NCBI GenBank assembly: GCA_030447585.1
Contig: JAUJOO010000008.1
Span: 31,912-74,286 of the forward strand
Direction: 5' to 3'
Length of the DNA: 42,375 bases
From: Nocardioidaceae bacterium
GTDB lineage: Bacteria; Actinomycetota; Actinomycetes; Propionibacteriales; Nocardioidaceae
Numbering within the stretch: the stretch's first letter is position 1; every line of letters starts with the position of its first letter. Shown piece by piece: positions 16,608-24,048 of this stretch. The position numbers and the translations under genes are program-made. The notes beneath the pieces are model-generated. The model was not told where the DNA came from, did not search any database, and saw nothing but the letters and a program-made list of their open reading frames with translations.

Positions 16608-18029
16608 GTGCCGACTGAGACGGGGCGGCGCGCGGACAGGACCCAGATGCCGGCCTGCGTCGCCGCGGGGAACCCGGTGACGACCGAGGTCGGCCAGACG
16701 CTGCTCGAGCAGGGTGGGTCCGCTGGTGACGCCGCCGCCGCGATGGTGCTCGCGTCCTGCGTGGCAGAGACGATTTTCACCGGTCTTGGCGGCGGCGGGT
16801 TCGCCACGTACTTCGACGCGGCGACGTCGACGGTGAGCTGCCTGGACTTCTTCGTCGCCGTACCCGGGCTCGCTGGTCACCGCAGTGCCGAGGTCCAGCA
16901 CATTCCCATCGACTTCGGCGGGGAGGTCGTCCCGTACGCCGTCGGACCTGCCACCGTAGGGGTTCCGGGACTGCCTGCCGGAGTCGAGGCGCTGCACCAG
17001 AGGTGGGGACGGTTACCCTGGCCGGCGGTCGTGGCGCCTTCGATCCGCCACGCTGAGCGGGGCGTCACGTTGGCACCCATGCACGCCAAGGTGCTGTCCA
17101 CCGTCGCCCCGGCGATGCTGATCGGGCCCGGCACCTTGGTGTACAGCCGCGACGGGGTGACCCTCCCAGGCGGCTCTCGCGTCCACCATCCCGGCCTCGA
17201 CCATGCGCTTCGACTGCTGCGGGACCAGGGGGCGCAGGTGTTCTACCGCGGACCTGTTGCCGAGCAGATGGTCAGTGCGGTGGGCCAGCACGGCGACCTT
17301 TCCGCCCCGGATCTAGCGGCGTACGAAGTCCGCGAGACCATCCCACGCCGGGCTCGGCTCGGCGACGTCGACGTGCTCGCCCGGGGCGACGACCTCGACG
17401 ACTTGTTGTCCACGCTCGACCGCTTCGCCCTGTGCAGTGATGAGGCCGAGCTGGCGAGGCGCCTCGTCTCGGTGTTGCGGGCGGAGCCTCGCGCCGGCGA
17501 CACGACGAGCTTGGCCGTGTGTGACCCGGAAGGAAACGCCTGCGCAGTCACCACAAGCCTGGGGCTGTCCTCCGGGGTATGGCTTCCCGACTACGGGATC
17601 CATCTGAACTCGATGCTCGGAGAAGGCGAGCTGCTCCGCCACCCGCTCCCGCCCGGCGAGCGGATGAGCTCGATGATGTCGCCGCTGGTCGGGCTCGGTG
17701 CCGACAGCCCGGTCCTGGTCGCAGGTGCCGCGGGTGGCAGCCGTATCAGGTCATCGCTCATCCAGGTGCTCGTCAACATCGTCCAACATCAGATGACGGT
17801 GCAGGAGGCTATCGACGCACCCCGGCTCAACCCGGTGCCCGGCCGCGTGCACGTCGAGCCCGGCATGAGTGACCGAGTGCTCGCCGCCTTGCGCGAGAGC
17901 GACGAGGTCGTGACATGGCCGGCCCTGGACTCCTACTTCGGCGGGGTTGCGGCGATCGGCCTGACGGGCCCGGGTGGTGACCCCCGGCGAGGTGGGGACG
18001 CTCGTCGCCTCGGTGGACCCGTCTCGTAG
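16608..18029 (+). CDS. Gamma-glutamyltransferase-like N-terminal nucleophile hydrolase
   Basis: A 473-aa GGT-family protein. The autoprocessing/nucleophile Thr lies in GDTTSLAVCD (about residue 303), followed by small-subunit motifs DYGIHLNSMLGE, SSMMSPLVG and AGAAGGSRI. The large-subunit motif LGGGGFATYFDA is near 60-71. It should hydrolyse or transfer gamma-glutamyl groups. Oddities: there is no signal peptide, though most GGTs are exported, and it is shorter than usual GGTs because of a compact large subunit. Start could be GTG 16608 or ATG 16647. Confidence 0.82.
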   Translation: MPTETGRRADRTQMPACVAAGNPVTTEVGQTLLEQGGSAGDAAAAMVLASCVAETIFTGLGGGGFATYFDAATSTVSCLDFFVAVPGLAGHRSAEVQHIPIDFGGEVVPYAVGPATVGVPGLPAGVEALHQRWGRLPWPAVVAPSIRHAERGVTLAPMHAKVLSTVAPAMLIGPGTLVYSRDGVTLPGGSRVHHPGLDHALRLLRDQGAQVFYRGPVAEQMVSAVGQHGDLSAPDLAAYEVRETIPRRARLGDVDVLARGDDLDDLLSTLDRFALCSDEAELARRLVSVLRAEPRAGDTTSLAVCDPEGNACAVTTSLGLSSGVWLPDYGIHLNSMLGEGELLRHPLPPGERMSSMMSPLVGLGADSPVLVAGAAGGSRIRSSLIQVLVNIVQHQMTVQEAIDAPRLNPVPGRVHVEPGMSDRVLAALRESDEVVTWPALDSYFGGVAAIGLTGPGGDPRRGGDARRLGGPVS

Positions 18030-18038
18030 GGTGTGCGC

Positions 18039-18800
18039 ATGTCGAACAGGCGCCAGCCCGGTCATCCGCCCCCCAACCAGTCGGCCAGCAGATGGACACC
18101 TGTCGTGGTCGCTGTCACCGTCCTGCTCTGCATAGGGGCGATTGTCGCCATCGCGACCCTCGTCGGAGGCGATGACGACGCGACGGGCTCGGGCAGGGCG
18201 GCAACCGAGAGCCCTGCCGCGGCGCCGGGCGAGTGCACGTCCCCACCCGCGCTGCCCGAACCGCCGAGCCCGTACGCCGAGCCTCCGGACCCGTCAAAGG
18301 CGGAGGGGGCGACATGGACGGCGACCGTCGCCACGAACTGTGGAGACATCGTGCTGGAGCTCTACGGCGACAAGGCCCCGCAGACCGTCGCGTCGTTCCT
18401 CACCCTCGCCGAGGACGGTTACTGGGACGACAGCCCGTGTCACCGGCTGACAACGCGGAGAATCTTCGTCCTCCAGTGCGGGGATCCCACCGGCACCGGT
18501 TCAGGCAACCCGGGCTACGGCTATGGCGTCGAGAACGCGCCGCCCGACGGCCAGTATCCGGCGGGCACACTCGCCATGGCGCGCACCCAGGACCCGAACT
18601 CCAACGGTGGGCAGTTCTTCATCGTGTATGACGACACGCAGCTTCCCGACCCGGTGGGTTACACGATCTTCGGCAAGGTGACAGAAGGCCTCGACATCGT
18701 CTCGAGGATCGCCGAGGAGGGCGTCGAGGGTGGCGGCGGTGACGGCGCTCCGGCGCAGCCCATCAGCATCCTCGACATCACCACCGAAAAGGCGTCGTGA
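18039..18800 (+). CDS. Membrane-anchored cyclophilin-type peptidyl-prolyl isomerase
   Basis: A 253-aa protein: basic N-terminus, one membrane anchor (about 24-43), an acidic/proline linker (about 44-90), then a cyclophilin domain with NCGDIVLELYGDKAPQTVAS, CHRLTTRRIFVLQCGDPTGTG and SNGGQFFIVY. It probably assists folding of proteins outside the membrane. The usual active-site pattern CHRLT...FMLQGGDP appears here as CHRLTTRRIFVLQCGDP. ATG 18039 follows an AGGG ribosome site. The next gene overlaps by 4 bases. Confidence 0.87.
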   Translation: MSNRRQPGHPPPNQSASRWTPVVVAVTVLLCIGAIVAIATLVGGDDDATGSGRAATESPAAAPGECTSPPALPEPPSPYAEPPDPSKAEGATWTATVATNCGDIVLELYGDKAPQTVASFLTLAEDGYWDDSPCHRLTTRRIFVLQCGDPTGTGSGNPGYGYGVENAPPDGQYPAGTLAMARTQDPNSNGGQFFIVYDDTQLPDPVGYTIFGKVTEGLDIVSRIAEEGVEGGGGDGAPAQPISILDITTEKAS

Positions 18801-19213
18801 GCCCACCGCCGCCGCGTGGCATGTGGGCGCTCGGCGGTGCCTTCGCCGTCAGTGGAGTCCTGCACCTCGTGCGGCCGCGGCCGTTCGAGATGATCGTCCC
18901 CCGTCGGCTGCCGGCCAGGCGTGCCCTCGTCTACGCCAGCGGCGTCGCGGAGCTTGGCTGCGCCGCGGGGATGGCCTTTCCGCGCACGCGGCCACTGGCC
19001 GGTCTGGTCAGCTCGGCGCTGCTGGTGATGGTGTTCCCGGCCAACGTGCAGATGGCCCTGGACGCCTCCAAGCGCCGCTCGACGCCGGCGAAGGCCGCCA
19101 CCGCGATCAGGCTGCCGCTGCAGCTCCCGCTCATCTGGGTGGCTTGGCGCACCTGGCGACAGGGGCAAGGGGCGCAAGGGGCGCAGCCCCATCAGCGGAC
19201 GACCACCGCCTAG
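18797..19213 (+). CDS. DoxX-like small membrane protein
   Basis: A 138-aa protein with three to four hydrophobic helices. The N-terminal FAVSGVLHLVRPRPFEMIVPR and SGVAELGCAAGMA with PANVQMAL resemble the DoxX-like family. The C-terminal GQGAQGAQP stretch comes from a short G-rich DNA repeat. GTG start overlapping the cyclophilin stop (GTGA) implies coupled translation. Function unknown. Confidence 0.75.
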   Translation: MSPPPPRGMWALGGAFAVSGVLHLVRPRPFEMIVPRRLPARRALVYASGVAELGCAAGMAFPRTRPLAGLVSSALLVMVFPANVQMALDASKRRSTPAKAATAIRLPLQLPLIWVAWRTWRQGQGAQGAQPHQRTTTA

Positions 19214-19818
19214 ACGAGCCGACGTACCCGGATCAGGGTGTCCAGGGCGACGCCCTCGGCTGTGTGACGCTGCACGGTCTCGGCCAGGTCCACTCGTGAG
19301 CGGGGTATGCCGGCGAAGAGCGCCCGCAGCTCCGCCGGGTCGTACAGCAGGCGTTCATCTTGGGGGCCTCCGACTCCCTCCCGTAGGTTGCGTCTGTCAT
19401 GGCCGACCACGATGACGTGCCCGAGCGCCCGCACGGCCAGCGCCGCGCGGAGCATCAGGCTCGCCCGCTGCTCGGGTGGCAGGTGCACATAGCTCACCAG
19501 GGCAAGGTCGACGCTCTCAGCCCTCAGCTGCACAGCTGTGACGTCCGCCGTGCGCCAGCTGAGGCGCAGCGCCACGCCAGGGCGCTCCCGCTCGGTCAGT
19601 GCGCGGGCTCGCTCTATCGCCACGTTCGAGTAGTCGATCCCAGTGACCTTCCACCCGAGCCGAGCCAGCCACAGCGCGTTGCGGCCTTCACCACAGCCCA
19701 GGTCGACGGCGACGCCGACGGGGATGGACTGGCACTGTTCGCGCACGAACTGGTTGGGCTCGCTGCCCCAGACGAGGTCGGCGTCGCCATACCGGGCGTC
19801 CCACGCGTCAGAGTCCAC
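19210..19818 (-). CDS. SAM-dependent class I methyltransferase
   Basis: About 202 aa. The SAM site is VDLGCGEGRNALWLARLGW with the acidic end of strand 2 in VTGIDYS and a motif-III-like ADVTAVQL. The N-terminus WDARYGDADLVWGSEPNQFV resembles the thiopurine/tellurite-resistance (TehB-like) methyltransferases. The substrate is unknown. GTG at 19816-19818 is chosen because earlier starts would overlap the upstream gene on the same strand. Its end overlaps the DoxX-like gene by 4 bases. Confidence 0.8.
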   Translation of the reverse strand: MDSDAWDARYGDADLVWGSEPNQFVREQCQSIPVGVAVDLGCGEGRNALWLARLGWKVTGIDYSNVAIERARALTERERPGVALRLSWRTADVTAVQLRAESVDLALVSYVHLPPEQRASLMLRAALAVRALGHVIVVGHDRRNLREGVGGPQDERLLYDPAELRALFAGIPRSRVDLAETVQRHTAEGVALDTLIRVRRLV

Positions 19819-19828
19819 GACGCAGACG

Positions 19829-20323
19829 CTACTCCGTGGAGCGCGAGCCGTCGGCCGCCTCGACGGCGGCAAGGACGACGGGGTCCTCGCAGGCGGCAGC
19901 GAAGGCCTCGATGCGCCGACGGATGTCGCGGCCGAGCAACCAGCTCCCTAGCGGGTGCCCGAGCGGCTGGAGCAGGCGGGGCCGAACCGTGAAGTTGTAC
20001 TTCCAGACCGCGCGCGTCCTGCCCTCGTACGCCGTGAAGCGCCAGCCGCCGCCGAACACCGAGAAGAACCAGGGTCCGGACTCCATCGTCATTCCCACGT
20101 TGCTGCCCGGCACGTAGGACACGTACCGGCTCACCATCGACAAGCCGTGACGCGACCTGGTGAAGGTACGCACCCCCTTGCCGGGATGTGCGGCGCCATC
20201 CATGAGGTGTTGGCTCTTGATGAACGGGTCCCACCGCAGCCGCGTCTCACCGGTGGTCTGGGAGATGTCGAACGCGACGTCGGGCGGGACCGGGACGACA
20301 ACCTCCGCCTGCACCATCGGCAC
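19829..20323 (-). CDS. SRPBCC (polyketide cyclase/START-like) protein
   Basis: A 164-aa single-domain protein. It begins with a beta-strand MVQAEVVVPVPPDVAFDISQ and contains TRLRWDPFIKSQHLMDGA and GGWRFTAYEGRTRAVWKYNF, the usual SRPBCC ligand-pocket layout. The C-terminal helix is RDIRRRIEAFAAACEDP. It probably binds a hydrophobic small molecule. ATG at 20323 (or two codons later). It lies 10 bases upstream of the methyltransferase gene, so both are probably one unit, and is divergent from acyP. Confidence 0.75.
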   Translation of the reverse strand: MPMVQAEVVVPVPPDVAFDISQTTGETRLRWDPFIKSQHLMDGAAHPGKGVRTFTRSRHGLSMVSRYVSYVPGSNVGMTMESGPWFFSVFGGGWRFTAYEGRTRAVWKYNFTVRPRLLQPLGHPLGSWLLGRDIRRRIEAFAAACEDPVVLAAVEAADGSRSTE

Positions 20324-20363
20324 CTGGCCATCGTGTCAGATCTGGTTTCGGTAGCGTCTGCCT

Positions 20364-20630
20364 ATGGTCGCTAGGAGGGTCGTCGTGTCGGGAGAAGTCC
20401 AGGGTGTCTTCTTCCGCGACAGCTGTCGGCGGCGGGCACTGGACAGCGGCCTGGCGGGGTGGGTCCGCAATAACTCCGACGGCACCGTGGAGGCGTTGTT
20501 CGAGGGCGACGGCGACGCCGTGGAAGCGTTGGTCGGATGGTGCCGCTCCGGACCCTCCGAGGCTCAAGTCACCGATGTCGAGGTCTTTGACGAGGTGCAG
20601 TCGGGCCTGGAGGGCTTCGAGGTGCGCTGA
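20364..20630 (+). CDS. acyP: Acylphosphatase
   Basis: An 88-aa protein with the full acylphosphatase signature: VSGEVQGVFFRDSCRRRA (catalytic Arg of FFR) and GWVRNNSDGTVEALFEG (catalytic Asn in RNNSDG). It hydrolyses carboxyl-phosphate bonds such as acetyl phosphate. Length is exactly typical. It stands alone on the plus strand, 40 bases from the divergent SRPBCC gene and ending 5 bases before the minus-strand Suc/Fer gene. Confidence 0.92.
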   Translation: MVARRVVVSGEVQGVFFRDSCRRRALDSGLAGWVRNNSDGTVEALFEGDGDAVEALVGWCRSGPSEAQVTDVEVFDEVQSGLEGFEVR

Positions 20631-20635
20631 GCGTG

Positions 20636-21547
20636 TCAGCCCGTTCCGTCACGGGGCGGGGTCAGCCGTGAGATGTCGTGCAGCCGGTATGACGGGGCCA
20701 CGTCTGGCCGGCGGGCCGCACATGTCAAGAGCTCCGCCGCTTTCCGTTCGACGCTGAGCCGCACCTGCCAGCCGGCTCCATCGGCTCCATCGAAGCGCAC
20801 GGTCCAGTGGTCCCCGCTCGCCTTCCTCGACAGCAGGCGCAGGGCCCGGGTTGCCGTCATACCTGTCTGCTCACGCAGGAAACCCTCCGCCGCCTGGACG
20901 GCGAAGGGATACCCTGACCGCCCACGGAGCTCATCGAGGCTCAGCTGGCCGGCGAAGTGCCGTTCGGCGAGCGAAGAGGCGGATGCGGCGGTGACGCGGC
21001 CGTAGTAGAGGCCGTCGGGCATGACGAGGACGTTCGCCGCGAACCGGTCCCCGCCGATGTGTGACACCTCCCAGCTGCACTCCGAGTGGGTCGCAGCGAG
21101 GGCGGCGGCGACCGGGCGGCCGAGCTCGGCGCAGCAGGTGTCGTGGCGTCCGTGCGTACAGGTGAGGAAGACCGGCGCCGAGTGGGAGTCCAGCCCAAGG
21201 CGGTCGCCACGCCCGAGTGCGTCCAGGCTGAGGTCGGTCAAGTCGTCGATCCGGTCGAGCACGGCCGTCTCCATCCGCGGCTGGTGCGGGTCGGCGTACG
21301 CCGCAAAGACGCGCAGACCGGCATCGTGGCGACCGTGGCGTCGGATGAGCAGCGGCTTCACGCCGTGCGGACTGGCGGCACGGGCGAGGTGCTCCTTCAC
21401 TGGACCGGGGAGTCGGGAGTCCGTGAAGATGTCGCGCCCCCACGCGCCCGGGAACTCCAGCAGCAGGAAAGCACGGACCGTCGAGGCGGTGCCACGAAGC
21501 GGCTCGGCGCGGCCGAGACTCTCGGCGGAGCAACGAAACTTCGTCAA
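20636..21547 (-). CDS. Sucrase/ferredoxin-like (thioredoxin-like [2Fe-2S]) protein
   Basis: About 303 aa of the Suc/Fer-like family (PF06999 type). The N-terminal Cys is in FRCSAES, and the central cluster motif is FLTCTHGRHDTCCAELGRPV, followed by HIGGDRFAANVLVMPDGLYY. In related proteins these Cys and His residues are thought to hold a [2Fe-2S] cluster. The TTG at 21545-21547 is the favoured start; it overlaps the cupin stop as TTGA, so translation is probably coupled. The DNA keeps an open frame further upstream, but that sequence is the cupin 3' end. A redox partner for the upstream oxygenase is an attractive inference. Confidence 0.78.
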   Translation of the reverse strand: MTKFRCSAESLGRAEPLRGTASTVRAFLLLEFPGAWGRDIFTDSRLPGPVKEHLARAASPHGVKPLLIRRHGRHDAGLRVFAAYADPHQPRMETAVLDRIDDLTDLSLDALGRGDRLGLDSHSAPVFLTCTHGRHDTCCAELGRPVAAALAATHSECSWEVSHIGGDRFAANVLVMPDGLYYGRVTAASASSLAERHFAGQLSLDELRGRSGYPFAVQAAEGFLREQTGMTATRALRLLSRKASGDHWTVRFDGADGAGWQVRLSVERKAAELLTCAARRPDVAPSYRLHDISRLTPPRDGTG

Positions 21548-22669
21548 GCAGACACCTGCAGCAACCCCTCGCGGACCAGTCTGCGAGCGAGGACCAGCCG
21601 GCTCTGGGGGTCGAGCCACGCTGACAGGTCACGCGGTCGCAGCCTCGGCTGGTCACGGATGTACTCGAGGGCCTCGGCGAGTCGAACGGGAGCATCATCT
21701 CGCGATCCCCCAGCAGCAGGCGCACGCGTTCACCAGCCGCCTGGATGACGCAGACGGCGCCCACCCGGCGGTTGAGCACAGTGTCGTCATCGAGGCCTGA
21801 GACCAGGAGACTGTCGACGATGCCCCCGCGCAGGGAGGAGTTGCGGCTGGTGAGGAAACGTTGGGCCTCGCTGCTTGCCAGCTCGTCGATGTCGAGGTCG
21901 GCCAGTGACTCGGCGACGGCCCGGACCCGGTCGGCGAGCTGGCTGGCCAGTGTCGCCGCGTCCGACGGGTAGCCGGTCGGGAGCCGGTCGGCATACGCCT
22001 CGTCGGCAAGGACGCCGCCGACCACGCGTTCCAGGAGCTCCGCCAGCTGTACTGGTTGACCCCTACGGTGACGTGCAAGGAGGCGGTGCTCTGGGTGCGG
22101 GCCGCGTGCGGGGTGCCGGTCGGGAGGTACATGCACGTGCCCGGCTCCATCAGCACGTCGAGCTGGGTGTCCTTGTCGTGGACCTCCCACTGTTTGGAGC
22201 CATAGGTCTGGAACACGAAGACGTCGTGGGTGTCACTATGCAGGGCGAACCCTTGCGACCCCGGTGGGGTGAGGTAAGCGTTGGCCTGGCACGGATGGCC
22301 CAGCGCGAACTCCAGGTCGCGGACCAGCTGCGTGAGCGGCTCCCAGTAGTGGTGCAGCCCTTGGAGCACGAGAGTTGCACCGCTGTCGAACAGCGCGATC
22401 ACCTTGCGCGCGTCGACGAGCCCGGTGAGGGGTTCCCCTGCCAGTGTTGCCGAGCGGGTGAAAGCGGAGCTGGACAGAACCGTGCCGTCCTTGGCGACGC
22501 GGAGCGCCGGAGTACGCAGCGCCGTACTGGTGAGAAGGGTGTCGACATCCGCTAGCGACAGCAGCGCCGCCAGGTCGGCGGGGTCAGCTTTGTGGATACG
22601 TGGCTGCGACGCCCAGTTCCTTTGGAGAAAGGACTGGACGTCGCCGGTCAGCAGGGTGAGAGCGTCCAA
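21544..22669 (-). pseudogene. ROXA-like cupin/JmjC oxygenase, read in three frames
   Basis: Frame 1 (22669 to about 22041) gives the cupin_4/JmjC core: FALHSDTHDVFVFQTYGSKQ with the HxD metal motif and a distal His in PTGTPHAA. One base appears missing at about 22040, and frame 2 continues with LLERVVGGVLADEAYADRLP to RLLLGDR. A second missing base, in the C5 run 21707-21711, leads to frame 3, RLAEALEYIRDQPRLRPRDL, ending LLQVSA at 21544. The order (cupin, dimerisation part, winged-helix tail) matches ribosomal-oxygenase-like 2-oxoglutarate dioxygenases, and the total of about 375 aa is right. Both breaks may be sequence errors, so the gene may be intact in the organism. Confidence 0.75.
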
Positions 22670-22672
22670 CGC

Positions 22673-22855
22673 TCAAGCGTCGGTGCCGTCGGCGTCGGTT
22701 GCGTCCGTCGAGTCGGCGTCTGACGAGTCGCCGTCCGAGCCGTCCGTGGCGTCGCCGTCGGTGCCGTCGGCGTCGGTGGCCGGCATAGCCATCGGGTCGC
22801 TGCTCGTGGTCTGCATGTCGTCATCGTTGAGTGGTTCCTGCGGCGTAGTCGTCAT
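22673..22855 (-). CDS. 60-aa Asp/Thr-rich peptide upstream of the cupin oxygenase
   Basis: ATG at 22853-22855 with a very strong ribosome site (AGGAGGA, 4 bases upstream). The first 25 residues (MTTTPQEPLNDDDMQTTSSD...) look like a leader; residues 26-60 are almost only Asp, Thr, Ala, Gly and Ser, with DADGTD occurring twice (about 28-33 and 54-59) and no Cys or Lys. The stop lies 3 bases before the cupin start. I know no family for it. It could be a substrate or precursor peptide for the oxygenase, a metal-binding peptide, or a disordered adaptor. The opposite strand is also open but has no comparable ribosome site. Confidence 0.6.
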   Translation of the reverse strand: MTTTPQEPLNDDDMQTTSSDPMAMPATDADGTDGDATDGSDGDSSDADSTDATDADGTDA

Positions 22856-22889
22856 GCTTCCTCCTCGAGGAACGGATGATGGGCGAAGA

Positions 22890-22907
22890 CCCGCGCTTCT
22901 GCGCGGG
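22890..22907 (-). promoter_or_regulatory. Hairpin before the Asp-rich peptide gene
   Basis: A perfect 7-bp GC stem (22890-22896 with 22901-22907) closes a TTCT/AGAA tetraloop. In the minus direction it lies 35 bases before the peptide start and about 190 bases after the stop of the 38-aa gene. It could terminate transcription from that gene or act as a 5' leader structure. The rest of 22856-23094 shows no coding signal on the minus strand. Confidence 0.45.
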
Positions 22908-23037
22908 CCCCTGGGATCGGTACCCGTTGTCACCGTACCGGAACTGGGTCGGCTCGGTGCTGGGCCGCCCGACGGCTCCGGCAGCCCAGAGGGACTCAGC
23001 TGGCTTCGGCTAGCGCTCGATGTCTCCGGTGCCACCG

Positions 23038-23050
23038 CCGTTGACAACGG
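23038..23050. promoter_or_regulatory. Perfect 13-bp palindrome CCGTTG-A-CAACGG
   Basis: An exact inverted repeat with a single central base lies 183 bases upstream of the peptide gene and just downstream of the 38-aa gene. A further 6-bp inverted repeat, CGGTAC/GTACCG (22918-22923 with 22935-22940), lies closer to the gene. Both are operator-like, but no matching regulator can be named. Confidence 0.3.
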
Positions 23051-23094
23051 GACGGTCGACGAGGCAGGGGAGTCAGCCGGAGCTCTTCAGCGCT

Positions 23095-23211
23095 TCAGCG
23101 TGCGAGGACGTTCAGCAGAATCGTGAGGCCCACAGACAACAGGATTGACACCAGGATCATCATCAGGCAGCCGGGGCCCCCACCCAGGGGTCGTACTTGC
23201 ACAGGGCTCAT
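23095..23211 (-). CDS. 38-aa single-pass membrane peptide
   Basis: ATG at 23209-23211 with AAAGGG about 6 bases upstream. The translation begins MSPVQVRPLGGGPGCLMMIL and continues with a hydrophobic helix (about 15-35) ending LNVLAR and a stop. The layout is a basic RPLGGGPGC motif, one membrane span and a C-terminal Arg. I recall similar RPLGGGPGC-type short proteins in other actinomycetes but cannot verify that here. It lies upstream of the Asp-rich peptide/cupin genes on the same strand, separated by the palindrome and hairpin above. Confidence 0.6.
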   Translation of the reverse strand: MSPVQVRPLGGGPGCLMMILVSILLSVGLTILLNVLAR

Positions 23212-23370
23212 GGGTTACCCTTTCGAGCTGGCGTGGTGCTGAGGGTGCCCTTTTGCCGCAAGGGATAAACCTGAATCTGCATGTCCGCAGGATACGGCCG
23301 TCATGAGCCGGGGAATCTTTCAAGCGCGCGAGAGGCGGTTTCGTGGCGAATGGGGTGCCCCTGGGTCGGT

Positions 23371-24048
23371 TTATAGGTCAGCGGTCAAGACCGCGCGACC
23401 CCTCTCATCAACGACGCGAAAGCCGGTTGCGTCAGGTCGAAGCACATCGGTGTTCAGGTTGCAGTTCATCACCTGCCCACCGGTGCCCACGAACGCTCCG
23501 GCTGAACGCGTGCGCCCGTCGTCGGTCATCACCTCAACGGCATAAGAGCTACCCGAACGTAGGCCAACAGCCTCCAGCTTGATCTCGGTGCCCCAGGTAT
23601 GCGCGACCAAGCCGGCACTTGCCTGCACGCTGTCCAACCTCGACTGGACCGCCACCGGCTCGATGGGAGCGACTGCGACCGGAGGGCCGTCAATCTGCTT
23701 ACCCATCTCGATGCCGGCGCCGCCCACGAGCAGCAGGGCGGCAACTGCCGCGGCCGCCAGGACGACACGGCGGCGGCGCGTCACCTGGTCGCGATGGCGC
23801 CGCTCGCCGGCTATGGCGGCCTGGATTCGATGTCCGAGGTCAGGCGAAGGAGTGGGAGTCGCAGAGATACGGTTCACGTCGACCAGGCCAAGTTCATGAG
23901 CAAGCGGACTGATCTCGGCGAGGTCTCGTCTGCAGTCTGCGCATCCGTCCAGGTGGGCGCGGACGCCAGTCTCCTGGGCCGCCGACAGGTGGCCGAGCGC
24001 AAAAGCGCCGAGCATCTCCCGCATGGACCGGTGGTCGTCGGGCTTCAC
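23371..24048 (-). CDS. RskA-like anti-sigma factor
   Basis: A 225-aa membrane protein. The N-terminal zinc anti-sigma domain has the H-x3-C-x2-C motif (His32, Cys36, Cys39 in HLDGCADC). A basic stop-transfer run RRRR precedes one membrane helix (about 95-115). The external C-terminal domain (about 120-225) has the RskA pattern, ending NLNTDVLRPDATGFRVVDER. Its ATG overlaps the sigma-factor stop in an ATGA. It should hold the sigma factor at the membrane until an unknown signal triggers proteolysis. Confidence 0.9.
   Translation of the reverse strand: MKPDDHRSMREMLGAFALGHLSAAQETGVRAHLDGCADCRRDLAEISPLAHELGLVDVNRISATPTPSPDLGHRIQAAIAGERRHRDQVTRRRRVVLAAAAVAALLLVGGAGIEMGKQIDGPPVAVAPIEPVAVQSRLDSVQASAGLVAHTWGTEIKLEAVGLRSGSSYAVEVMTDDGRTRSAGAFVGTGGQVMNCNLNTDVLRPDATGFRVVDERGRAVLTADL

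Noticed and set aside
20931-22190. A single 419-codon minus-strand protein joining the cupin middle and the Suc/Fer region
   Set aside because: Only the first third matches the cupin; after about 21710 the frame leaves the conserved sequence, and both neighbours are read correctly in other frames.
21544-22669. Programmed ribosomal frameshifting in the cupin gene
   Set aside because: Two shifts in one gene, one at a plain CGGAG with no slippery heptamer, are better explained by missing bases.
22404-23126. Plus-strand Ser/Val-rich frame (240 codons) over the peptide gene
   Set aside because: It is the reverse reading of Asp-rich codons, has no ribosome site, and runs through the cupin 5' end.
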